Shown here one piece after another: positions 9,697 through 18,600 of a stretch of DNA of 64,000 nt. Made by a program: the position numbers and the translations under genes. The number at the start of each line of letters is the position of its first letter. Position 1 is the stretch's first letter. The notes under the pieces were generated by a model. It had not been told where the DNA came from, did not search any database, and was given only the letters and a program-made list of their open reading frames with translations. This stretch comes from SZUA-265 sp965651905 (GTDB taxonomy: Bacteria; Myxococcota_A; Polyangia; Polyangiales; Polyangiaceae), in the NCBI GenBank assembly GCA_965651905.1, contig CBFGUG010000010.1:84910-148909 (forward strand), given 5' to 3'.

Positions 9697-9734
9697 GTAG
9701 TTCCACTGCCAGAAACTCTGCGCGAGCGACATGC

Positions 9735-11105
9735 TCAATCGAACACGTGACTCAAGATCAAGTCGCGCACGCTTGCAGCCTCGACGGGACCCGGCTGCAC
9801 CAACTCGGGCGCGTTGCTGACGAACAGCGGTCCGTGTTGCGGGTCATCGGTGGGGCGCCCGTGTGACCCCTTCACCAGCGACGGGTCGAGGGGAATGACG
9901 TCGAGCAGCACGCGGAAGCCCAGTTTGCGCGCCATCAACTTTCGCCCCACGGTCAGCGCAGGCACCGCAATCTCGGGATCGATGAACAGTTCGACGGGAT
10001 CGTAGCCAGGCTTGGCGTGGATGTCCACGGTGCGCGCGTAGTCAGGCGCGCGCGCGTCGTCCAGCCAGTGGTAGTACGCGAACCAGCGGTCCGCGCGACT
10101 GATGGCGACGAGCTGACCCGAACGCGCGTGGGCGAGTCCCGCGGCCACCTGCTCATCCGGCCCCCACACCGCCTCGATACCATCCACGCGTTCGAGCAGC
10201 TGACGCACCTCGCTGATCCGCGCGGGATCCTTGATGTAGACGTGGGCCACTTGATGGTCGGCCACCGCAAACGCTTCGCTGGCTCCAGCGTCGAGCTGCT
10301 CGAGCCCCAGTTCGGGTCGAACTCGCAAGAGTCCCGCCTCGCGCAGCGCGCGATTGATGAACACCGCGCCGTTCACCTCGGTGATTCCGTATTCGGAGAC
10401 GAGCATCACGCGCAGCCCTTCGCGCTCGGCGTAGTCGAGCAGTTCCGCGACCACCCCGTCCAACTCCAAAACCGCGGCGGCAGCCTTGGGATGGTTCGGC
10501 CCATAACGCTGCAAGTCGTAGTCGAGGTGCGGCAAGTACGCGAACGTGAGCGTCGGCGCGTGCTCACGTAGCACGAAAATCGTCGCGTCCACGATCCACT
10601 TGCTCGAGGTGATGCCCGCGCGCGGCCCCCAAAAGTCGAACAACGGGAACGTGCCGAAGCGTTGACTGAGCACGTCTCTGAGCGCCGCGGGTTCGGTGTA
10701 GACGTCGGGCAGCTTGCGCCCATCCGCGGTGTACATCGGTCGCGGCGTCGCGCTCATGTCCGCGGACGAGTACATGTTGTACCACCAGAACATCTGGGCG
10801 CAGGTGAACGCTGGGTCGCGTCGTTTGGCCGTCTCCCACACCTTCTCACCAGCCACGAGGTGATTGGACTGCCTCCAGAACCAAATCTGCGACAGGTCGT
10901 GAAAGTACCAGCCATTACCGACGATGCCGTGTTGGCTGGGCATGCTGCCCGTCAACATCGTCGACTGAACGCTACAGGTGACGGCTGGGGTGATGGTCGA
11001 CAGCGGACGCAACCCGCCCTGATCGGCGAACTTCTTCAGCGTGGGAGCGTGTTCGAGCAGGGCGGGCGTCAAGCCAACCAAATTGACGACTAGCGTGCGG
11101 CGCAT
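9735..11105 (-). CDS. eboF: EboF, alkaline-phosphatase-fold nucleotide pyrophosphatase/phosphodiesterase
   Basis: A 456-residue protein of the NPP/alkaline phosphatase superfamily. The N-terminus MRRTLVVNLVGLTP contributes a metal ligand region. The nucleophile Thr lies in TPAVTCSVQSTMLTG, followed by MPSQHGIVGNGWYFHD. Where NPP enzymes have S-D-H-G, this protein has SEYGI, with conservative loss of one Asp and replacement of a metal-binding His by Tyr. From memory this variant recurs in EboF homologues, but I could not check it. There is no signal peptide, so it is probably cytoplasmic. It is the last gene of the minus arm, 21 bases after eboB. Confidence 0.9.
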   Translation of the reverse strand: MRRTLVVNLVGLTPALLEHAPTLKKFADQGGLRPLSTITPAVTCSVQSTMLTGSMPSQHGIVGNGWYFHDLSQIWFWRQSNHLVAGEKVWETAKRRDPAFTCAQMFWWYNMYSSADMSATPRPMYTADGRKLPDVYTEPAALRDVLSQRFGTFPLFDFWGPRAGITSSKWIVDATIFVLREHAPTLTFAYLPHLDYDLQRYGPNHPKAAAAVLELDGVVAELLDYAEREGLRVMLVSEYGITEVNGAVFINRALREAGLLRVRPELGLEQLDAGASEAFAVADHQVAHVYIKDPARISEVRQLLERVDGIEAVWGPDEQVAAGLAHARSGQLVAISRADRWFAYYHWLDDARAPDYARTVDIHAKPGYDPVELFIDPEIAVPALTVGRKLMARKLGFRVLLDVIPLDPSLVKGSHGRPTDDPQHGPLFVSNAPELVQPGPVEAASVRDLILSHVFD

Positions 11106-11126
11106 CTCAGTCTTCGGGTCGCAGCG

Positions 11127-12017
11127 TCAATCGGCGGAGTCGGTGCGAGGCGTTTGCCCGCGAAGTACGGAGTTGCCTTCGAACAGATCGCGCTGATCGA
11201 CGACCAGCGGGCGTTCGAGCTCGGCGGGATCCAAACGACCGCTCTGCGCGAAGAACGCGATGGGGTTACGCCAACAGATCTGTTCGATGGTGCTCGACGC
11301 GATGCCCGCGTCCGCCATCGCTCGCGCCGTCTTCGGCACCTTGAGCGGATCACTGACTCCCCAGTCGGCAGCGGAGTTGACCAGGATGCGCTCGCCACCG
11401 TACTGCTTGACCAGCGTCACCATGCGCGTTTCATCCATCTTGGTCTTGGGGTAGATCGAGTGCCCCGCCCAGCAACCCGAGTCGAGCACCGAAGCCAAGG
11501 TCTCTTCGTTGTTGTGATCGATCAGCGTCATCTCGGGGGCGATGCCGCAATCTTTGACCAACGCGAGGGTGCGCTCCGTGCCGCGCTTCTTGTCGCGGTG
11601 TGGGGTGTGAATCAGAATCGGCAAGTCGGCGTCTTTGGCGAGCAAGATCTGTTCGCGGAACAGCCGCTCCTCGTCGGGCGTGACGTCGTCGTAGCCAATC
11701 TCTCCGACCGCCACGACGCCAGCCTTCTCGATGTACAAGGGCAGTAGCTCCATCACCCCTGCTGCCAGCCCTGGACTGTTCGCTTCTTTGGGATTGAGCC
11801 CCATCGTGCAGAAGTGCCGAATGCCGAACTGGCTGGCTCGAAAGCGTTCCCAACCGAGTAGAGACAAGAAATAGTCTTCGAAGCTCCCGACATGTGTGCG
11901 CGGCTGCCCCAACCAAAACGCGGGCTCGACGATGGCGACGATCCCAGCGTCGGCCATCGCCTGATAGTCGTCGGTCGTACGCGACGTCATGTGGATGTGT
12001 GGATCGAACAGCTTCAT
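11127..12017 (-). CDS. eboB: EboB, TatD-family metal-dependent hydrolase
   Basis: A 296-residue TIM-barrel amidohydrolase. It begins MKLFDPHIHMTSRTTDDY with the D-x-H-x-H metal motif. It has GEIGYDDVTPDE (the bridging Glu of TatD-type enzymes), LIHTPHRDKKRGTE with further His ligands, IDHNNEET, and the late ADWGVSDPLKVP with the catalytic Asp. All expected ligands appear present. This length and the flanking eboA and eboF identify it as EboB. Its substrate is unknown. It lies 79 bases downstream of eboA, and the spacer carries a short tandem repeat. Confidence 0.92.
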   Translation of the reverse strand: MKLFDPHIHMTSRTTDDYQAMADAGIVAIVEPAFWLGQPRTHVGSFEDYFLSLLGWERFRASQFGIRHFCTMGLNPKEANSPGLAAGVMELLPLYIEKAGVVAVGEIGYDDVTPDEERLFREQILLAKDADLPILIHTPHRDKKRGTERTLALVKDCGIAPEMTLIDHNNEETLASVLDSGCWAGHSIYPKTKMDETRMVTLVKQYGGERILVNSAADWGVSDPLKVPKTARAMADAGIASSTIEQICWRNPIAFFAQSGRLDPAELERPLVVDQRDLFEGNSVLRGQTPRTDSAD

Positions 12018-12056
12018 CTGGGGTGCTCATTACATGGGGGGTGTGCGGGCGCAAGA

Positions 12057-12108
12057 CTGGTCAAATGCGCGCTGCTGGTCAAACGCGCGCTGCTCGTCAC
12101 GCGCTCTG
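12057..12108. repeat. 18-base tandem repeat between eboA and eboB
   Basis: Two near-identical copies of CTGGTCAAAYGCGCGCTG (12057-12074 and 12075-12092) are followed by a degraded third that overlaps the stop codon of eboA. The repeat lies in the 79-base spacer between the two genes and has no evident hairpin. Confidence 0.75.
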
Positions 12109-12762
12109 AGACATACGAATCAGACTCAAATCGTCGGGAACCGCGCGCCCCGCGGCCCTGCGCTCGGACTCGAAGTCGCGCGCCATACGCACCAGTTCAC
12201 GGTCCACTCGGCTCGACAGTCCCACCACACGTCGCAACTCGACCTCCATGAACACGGCCTTCATCACCAACTGGTTGAAGTTCAGCTGAGGAAAGTGTGC
12301 TGCGGGATACGCATTTTCACACGCGATGGCCTCGAACACCTCCGTGGCATTGGTCCGACACGCGGAAACCGCAACACCCTGAAACCGACCAGGTTCGGGG
12401 AGTAGCGCGAGCGTGCGCAGAAAACTCACTTGCTCGCCGAGTTCACCGCCCTCGAACAGGCGCTGCGCAGCAAGCACTTGCAGGTCTTGTTGGGTACAGT
12501 CCAAAGCACGCTGGAGCAGCCACAGCCGCCCCCAGTCTGTCAACGTCCAGTGCGCCGCGTGGTCGACATCCGCAAACGGTGTCGAACTCTCTTGCCTCCC
12601 CAACTTGCGTTGGGCTCGGGCATACGCTGCACGCACCACCAGACTGTCGGGTGTTCCGAGCTTGGCTCGGCAGGCGTCGACCCACGCCGCGCCAGCTTCG
12701 CTCGCGCGTAACGCAGCTTCGATCTCAGGGGGAGTGGGCGATGAGGCGTTCGGCGAGGTCAC
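12097..12762 (-). CDS. eboA: EboA
   Basis: A 221-residue all-helical protein of the EboA family. The family-typical stretch is FQGVAVSACRTNATEVFEA followed by IACENAYPAAHFPQLNFN, then QLVMKAVFMEV and ARDFESERRAAGRAVPDD near the C-terminus. No catalytic function is known for EboA; it is a defining member of the ebo cluster. It starts 44 bases after the stop of the HTTM gene, so the HTTM pair, eboA, eboB and eboF could form one minus-strand transcript. Confidence 0.93.
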   Translation of the reverse strand: MTSPNASSPTPPEIEAALRASEAGAAWVDACRAKLGTPDSLVVRAAYARAQRKLGRQESSTPFADVDHAAHWTLTDWGRLWLLQRALDCTQQDLQVLAAQRLFEGGELGEQVSFLRTLALLPEPGRFQGVAVSACRTNATEVFEAIACENAYPAAHFPQLNFNQLVMKAVFMEVELRRVVGLSSRVDRELVRMARDFESERRAAGRAVPDDLSLIRMSQSA

Positions 12763-12805
12763 TGAGGCATAAGCCTAAATCACCCCACCGAAATGGCAAA
12801 CCAGG

Positions 12806-13777
12806 TCAGCCCGCGCCCAGCGCCATCACGCGACGCCGCGCCTCACACCCCAGCGCTCGCATGCGCCTGACCCATGGGTGCCACGTCTGGGCGAACCACT
12901 TGGAGTTGATCCAAATGGGGTACATCGCCATCGAGTAGAACGAGAACCATCCGATCTCGAGACTCAAGTAAATCACGAGGTGGAAGCTCAAGCCGAACAA
13001 GAGCGTCCACATACGAGTCTTGGAATACAAGACGAGCGGGATGAAACACACCTCGAAGACCAACGAAACGTAGCCCATCGGCGCGGTCATCCACAGCGGC
13101 ATGGGGAACTGTGCGAAGGACCAGCGCACCAAGCTGAAGTCGTTGTAAACGTAGTGCAGACTCGTGCCCGAAAGCCAGGTACCGTCGAAGCCGCCACGCA
13201 ACTTGGCGACGCCCGTCGACGTGTACATCATGCACATCTGGATCTGCAGAACGCGCACCCCCCAACCCGACGTTTGCTGCGGCCCTTCGAGCTTTCGCGC
13301 GTCCCAGGCGAGCGCACGATTCGTCGGCAAGAAGATCAACCAGAACAGCACGATCTGAATGATGTCGTCGCCGCCATTCTTGACGTTGGAGTTCCGCGCG
13401 AAGAAGCAGAACGTCAGGAACCAAGCGAGCAGCGCAGCCCAACGTGTCTTGAATCCGAAGGTCAGCATGACCGCCGACAGCACCCACAGCGCGAACGTCG
13501 AGCCGAGGATGAACATGTTGTCGGTCGTGAAGAACGCGACGGGCCAACGCCAGTTGTTCGACATCCAGCGGTCGTTCAGACCTTCCGCCCCCATGCCGTG
13601 GGGACCGAACAGATAGTCGAGGTAGGGCAGATACTGCAGCAGTTGGTCCGTCAGTAACGCCAACCCCGAGCAGATTCTAAGGAGTGCGAGCCGCTCGGCG
13701 GCAACCGGATCGTGCCAGAAGCTCTCCCACCAGTCCGCTAGCTTTTCCCTGTTCAGGATTCCGTTCAGGACTCTCAC
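12806..13777 (-). CDS. HTTM-domain membrane protein (VKGC-like)
   Basis: A 323-residue polytopic protein of the horizontally transferred transmembrane (HTTM) family, related to the membrane part of vitamin K-dependent gamma-carboxylase. Family features are RLALLRICSGLALL at the first helix, FLTFCFFARNSNVKNGGDDI, and QMCMMYTSTGVAKLRGG. I chose GTG 13777, which overlaps the stop of the upstream gene (AAGTGA), because the segment before it is non-homologous. The carboxylase Lys/His active site is not evident, so enzymatic activity is doubtful. Its partner lies immediately upstream, and eboA begins 44 bases downstream. Confidence 0.86.
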   Translation of the reverse strand: MRVLNGILNREKLADWWESFWHDPVAAERLALLRICSGLALLTDQLLQYLPYLDYLFGPHGMGAEGLNDRWMSNNWRWPVAFFTTDNMFILGSTFALWVLSAVMLTFGFKTRWAALLAWFLTFCFFARNSNVKNGGDDIIQIVLFWLIFLPTNRALAWDARKLEGPQQTSGWGVRVLQIQMCMMYTSTGVAKLRGGFDGTWLSGTSLHYVYNDFSLVRWSFAQFPMPLWMTAPMGYVSLVFEVCFIPLVLYSKTRMWTLLFGLSFHLVIYLSLEIGWFSFYSMAMYPIWINSKWFAQTWHPWVRRMRALGCEARRRVMALGAG

Positions 13778-14895
13778 TTGGCTGCCCCTTGTGCATTGCG
13801 CTTCTCGGCTGCCTTCTTGGCTTTTTCTTGCTTCCGCTTGCGTTCGCGCTCTTTCTTCGCGCGTTCCTTGTCGTCCGTGAGGGTGTCCCCCTTGCGCGTG
13901 TCTACGTTGTAGCGCCAGAAAGGCTCCGTGAGCTTTTTGCGATTCTGCCGCACCAGCACCGCGTAGGCGTCTTCGTCGGGTTTCGGCAAGCGGTAGTAGA
14001 CGCGGTAAAATTCGATCTTTTTCAGCGGCGAACCGAGGTGTGAGTACGGAAAGCGCTGAGCTAGGTGGCGACTGACGCCGAGCCGCGCATCGTAGTCCTC
14101 GTACAGTCTCAGGTCGATTTGGAGCGGGCGTTTGATCAACCAACGCGAGTAGCTGGTCAGATCCCACGGTTCACCCAGGAGCCACAACTGCTCACTGCTG
14201 CCATCCTCGAAGATCAACTTGGCGCGCGGTACGACTCGGCTACGCCTCACGTTTGGCGAGAACATCGGCCAGTTCTGGTCGACGCCGGACAGTGCTCCGA
14301 AGAAGCTCAGCCGCGTGCCCACCCACACCGTCACGTATTTGGCGTAGTCGGAGACGCCCTCGAGCTTCTTTCGTGTCTTGTCCGTCGGGATGGGGCTGGC
14401 GTACTCGAGTACGGATGTGGCGCTGTCCCAGTACCGCTCGCGGACTGTGCCGTACTTCGCGTCCTTGCCCGCAACGATCTTGTTCACATCGGACGGCGTC
14501 GGCAGCCGCGTCGGGTACTTGACCATATCCAGATCTTTGCGCCAGTCGTCGTCGAACGGCGTCAGCGTGACCGTGCTCCGCACGATCATGTCGAACAGCA
14601 TGAAGCCCAGGAAGATGCGCATCGGCCACGAGAATCGCCGCCTGGTTCGGCGCGCGGGTGGTGTCGTGACGGGCTGCGCTCCCAACACGGCCGCAGCCTC
14701 CCCGCCCGATTGTGCACTGTGGGTTTGCGCGCCCTCAGCTTGGGATTCCGTGTGCTCAGGTCGTGCCCTCGCGGATTCTTCCGCCGAACCATCGGTCGCT
14801 GGTGCCTCCGTTGTCCCACCTTCGACCTGTGCGGCGGGCTCCTTGTCGTCGTCTGCCACCGCGGGAACGTAAACCGAGACGGCGGCGAGTACCAT
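13774..14895 (-). CDS. HTTM partner protein with N-terminal membrane anchor
   Basis: About 373 residues from ATG 14895 (MVLAAVSV). A Glu/Ala-rich region precedes one clear membrane helix (about residue 92, MRIFLGFMLFDMIVRS). An extracytoplasmic domain follows with NWPMFSPNV, a motif found in proteins encoded beside HTTM genes, then FEDGSSEQLWL and a basic Lys/Glu/Arg-rich tail of about 50 residues. The stop overlaps the start of the HTTM gene, so the pair is coupled. The protein at 39127-39678 has the same arrangement. Function unknown. The open frame reaches further upstream (15144), but that part has no protein-like composition. Confidence 0.75.
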   Translation of the reverse strand: MVLAAVSVYVPAVADDDKEPAAQVEGGTTEAPATDGSAEESARARPEHTESQAEGAQTHSAQSGGEAAAVLGAQPVTTPPARRTRRRFSWPMRIFLGFMLFDMIVRSTVTLTPFDDDWRKDLDMVKYPTRLPTPSDVNKIVAGKDAKYGTVRERYWDSATSVLEYASPIPTDKTRKKLEGVSDYAKYVTVWVGTRLSFFGALSGVDQNWPMFSPNVRRSRVVPRAKLIFEDGSSEQLWLLGEPWDLTSYSRWLIKRPLQIDLRLYEDYDARLGVSRHLAQRFPYSHLGSPLKKIEFYRVYYRLPKPDEDAYAVLVRQNRKKLTEPFWRYNVDTRKGDTLTDDKERAKKERERKRKQEKAKKAAEKRNAQGAAK

Positions 14896-15014
14896 CGGGT
14901 CGCAAAGATTTCGCCGTTTCGGTAAGTTGCCGTGCAACACCCGCGTCCTTTGCGGCGCCCCGTTGGAGAGTGACCACTGGAGTGAAACCAGTGGGGAGCA
15001 AAAGGACCGAGCCA

Positions 15015-15539
15015 ATGAGTCATCATCAACCGCCAGGGCAGCCACCGTTCGGACCGCCGGGACAGCCGCCCGGTGGAGGCCCTTGGCAGCCGCCACCCGG
15101 GGGGTTCCCCCCCGGACAGTATGGGCCGCCTCCGATGGGGCCACCGGGAAAGCGCCCGCTGGAGATCAAGCAGCGGGGCGCGATCACCGAACGCAACTCG
15201 ATCGTGGTGATAGTCGCGTCCCTGCTGACGTGCGGCATCTACTACTTGTTCTGGCTGTACTCGACCACCAAGGAACTTCGAGACGCTCTGCAAGACGACT
15301 CGATCAAACCAGGTCAAGACCTGCTGCTGACGATATTCAGCTGCTTCCTGTGGAGTATCTACGTCGAATACCGCAACTCTCAAAAAGTTCACGCCGCACT
15401 GCTGAGCCGCGACCCCTACACGAAAGACCAATCAGAAACGGTGCTCATCCTGAACATCGCGGCGCTATTTGTGGGTATGACGTGGCTGATCGCCAGCTAC
15501 CTCCTGCAAGAAGACCTCAACAAGTTATCCCGCTACTGA
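15015..15539 (+). CDS. DUF4234 membrane protein with Pro/Gly-rich N-terminus
   Basis: A 174-residue protein starting at ATG 15015. The first 50 residues are a Pro-Gly-Gln-rich cytoplasmic stretch. A DUF4234 domain follows: RGAITERNSIVVIVASLLTC, then GIYYLFWLYSTTKELRD, and two further membrane helices ending near QEDLNKLSRY. The family is a small membrane module of unknown role. It is divergent from the HTTM pair, with 119 bases between the starts. Confidence 0.85.
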   Translation: MSHHQPPGQPPFGPPGQPPGGGPWQPPPGGFPPGQYGPPPMGPPGKRPLEIKQRGAITERNSIVVIVASLLTCGIYYLFWLYSTTKELRDALQDDSIKPGQDLLLTIFSCFLWSIYVEYRNSQKVHAALLSRDPYTKDQSETVLILNIAALFVGMTWLIASYLLQEDLNKLSRY

Positions 15540-15695
15540 ATCGCACTCGACGATGTCTCAGCTCGCCTGGCCCGCCGCTGACGCGCCGTACTCTGCAGTG
15601 AGGCGCCTGCCACGGCCCGGTCCATACGGACTGACTTCAGCGCAGTAGCCGGGCCCCACCCCCTCGTTCATGCGGACCACTGAGTTCGCCCCAGC

Positions 15696-18600
15696 ATGCA
15701 GCAAGCCCTCGTCATCAGCTCGCACTACGAAGCGAACTCGGGTTACCCCAATCTCAGCTCGTGGGCTCCGAGTGGCGAGCTGCTCGCGGCTCGGCTCGCT
15801 CAGCACGGCTACTCCGTCGAGCGCCTGACGCCTGGCGAGGGGTTGGTCAGCCAGCTGCGCCAGGTGCTGCGCAATGGCGATCCCCGGGCGAGCTTGGTGA
15901 TCTACTTCGGCGGTTATGCGCTGGTCACGGAAAGTGGCGATCCAGCGCTGTTGCTGTCGGACGCGTCGGTGACGGCTCTGCGCATCTCACAGTTGGTCGC
16001 CAAGCTAGGGCTCAGTTTCGGTCGTGCACTACTGTTACTCGACGCCACTCTGGGCAGTTCCGAAGCCGACGTCACTCGAGCGTGCGCGCCTCGTGGCGTC
16101 GCGCCGGGCACCACTGCGGAACGATCGATGGTCGACCTGGCGAGCCGCTGCTGCCCCGCAGGTAACGTGGGGCTGATGGCGGCGATTCGCCCTTGGGGCG
16201 CCAAGGAACACCGCGTTTCCACGTTCACGAGGCTGCTGGCGACGGGATTGAAAGAGCTGGGCAGGCCTGAGGTGACCACGTCTGCAACCGACGTCTACGC
16301 ATGGTTGCAGCAACACAACACGGATGTCGACACGCACCTGGGGTTCACCAGCGCCGAGCCGAGTTTCGCGCTGCTGCCGCGTCGCGCAGTTCCGTCCAAC
16401 CCCGCCGCGCTCTCGCCGTCACCCATGGTACGCGCCAGCAACTCGGTGGCTCCGATGCCGCCACCTCCACCCGCGGCGCCCCCGCCCCTCAGTGCGCTGA
16501 CGCCACCTCCACCGCCGCTGCACCGCGTGTCGGTACCGCCTCCAGTCGCGTCGCCGCGCCTGACCCCACCGCCGCTGCCGAGTGAACGCGCAGCCTTCGA
16601 AGCAGCCGCGCGGCGGCCCCCGCTCGAACCGCCGCCGCTTCCTGGCGAGCTCCCGCCAGCCGCGGCAACCAGCGAAGCGATCCCAGAGGCCACGACTGCC
16701 GACGACTACTCCAACGGGTATGACTATGGTTCGGACCCAGACGAGTTCGGCTCAGCGAGGGAGCACGACGCGGTTGATGCGGACGGGTTCCGCTACGCCA
16801 GCTCCGCGCACCCCGCCGACGACACGAGGCCAGAGGACTTGGAGCCCGAGGCCCGCGACTTCGACCAGAAGGTCGACTACTACGCCGCAGATCCGCGCGA
16901 TTCGGACGTAGAAACCGATACTTACGACGCCGAGGCAGACGAATTCCACACGGCGGCAAGCTTCGACGACGCGGACGCAAACCAACTCCACACGGCGGCA
17001 AGTCCCAGTGACGCGGGGGCAGAACAATTCCAGCCGGGGGCAAGCCCGAGCGACGCGGAGGCAGACGAATTCCAAGCAGGGGCAAGCTTCGACGACGCAG
17101 AGGCAGAACGATTCCACACGGGAGCAAGTCTCGGCGACGCGCAGGCAGACGAATTCCACACGGGGGCAAGTCTCGGCCAGGAGGGGGCCGACGATTTCCA
17201 CGCGGGGGCGAGCCCCAGCGACGCCCCAGCGCGCAGCTTCGACCAAGCAGCGGCTGAGGCTGAGGCTGAGTCGCCCAGTTTCGTCCCTGAAGGGTCAGAT
17301 CCCGAACAGCCGAGTTTCGACGAGCCGAGTCTCGACGAGTTCCCGACTCCTATCCCAGTCTCCGTGCCGACGTCCCGAGTCGATTCAGACGCGTCCGTCA
17401 CGAGCGGCGCCGCGACGGTAACCCAGGTCAAACCATCCCCCATCGTCGTGACGGGCACCCCTGCAGCCGTCCAACCACCAGCGCAGGTCCCGAGTGAACG
17501 GCGAGGCGACATGCTGGCAGCCGCTGCTGCCGCGATCGAGCCGGCACCGCCACCCAAACCCGCCCCCGCAGGTGCGGCGCTGGCCTCGCCCGAACCCCCA
17601 CTGGCCTCGCCCGAACCCCCGCTGGCCTCGCCCGAACCCCCGCTGGCCTCGCCCGAACCCCCGCCGCCTACACCTTCCGAGCCTGTCTTCGCCAGTCACC
17701 CACCAGCCGCACCCAACGCATTCATGGGGCCGCCTTCATGGCGTCCACCTGCCGCGACCACCCCCACGAGACCCGCCGAAGACGAAGCTGGCCTGCTGGC
17801 GCGCGCACAGGCCTGCGTGAGTGAGGGTAACGACCTCGAAGCCTTGGCGCTGGCCCAACGTTGCCTGCAGTTGTTTCCGCAAGCAGTGAGCGCTCTACAA
17901 ATTGCCGCAACGCTGCTGGCGAAGCTCGAACGCTGGGAAGATCTCGCTGGACTCTACGAGCAGCTGATCGACGGGCACCCCGATCCGACAGCCGTCTCCA
18001 AACTGTGCTTGGCGGCGTCGCGCTTGTACACATCCAAGCTCGACTCCCCCTCTCGTGCGGCGCGCGCGATCGAACGCGCGTGCGAGTTACAGCCGAAAAA
18101 CAGCGAGCTGCACCTGGAGGCCGCGGCCTTCTACGAAACCGAAGCGCGAGAGGAACTGGCCGAGAATCACTACCGCATGGCGCTCAGCATCGATCCGCTC
18201 AATCCACGTTGCTACCGCCGAGCCGCCGCGTTCTTCGAGTGGACCAGGCAGCTGGACACGGCCTGGAACGCAGCATCGGTGATGGCCTTCATCGGCAAAC
18301 CCAACGCCACGGAGACGGCCCTACTCGAACGTTTCCCGAGCGACGGCCTGCCCCAGCCATCGCGAGCGTTCGCGTCCGCCGACTTCGCCTCGGGCCTCAG
18401 CCCAACGCCCACGGATCCGAGCCTTGCTCAGTTTCTCACGCTGATCGCCGAAAGCGCCCGCAATGCCACGTTGCCGAAGGCCAAACAGCAGCGCCTGCTC
18501 TTGGCGGCCTACAGCCCAGAGAACCCGGAGACGAGCACCACCACGCTGGCGCGGACTTTCAACTGGTGTTGCAAGCTGTTCAACATCGCGACGCCCCAAC

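Noticed and set aside
15696..16350. Active caspase-family peptidase
   Set aside because: Both the His and the Cys catalytic positions are substituted.
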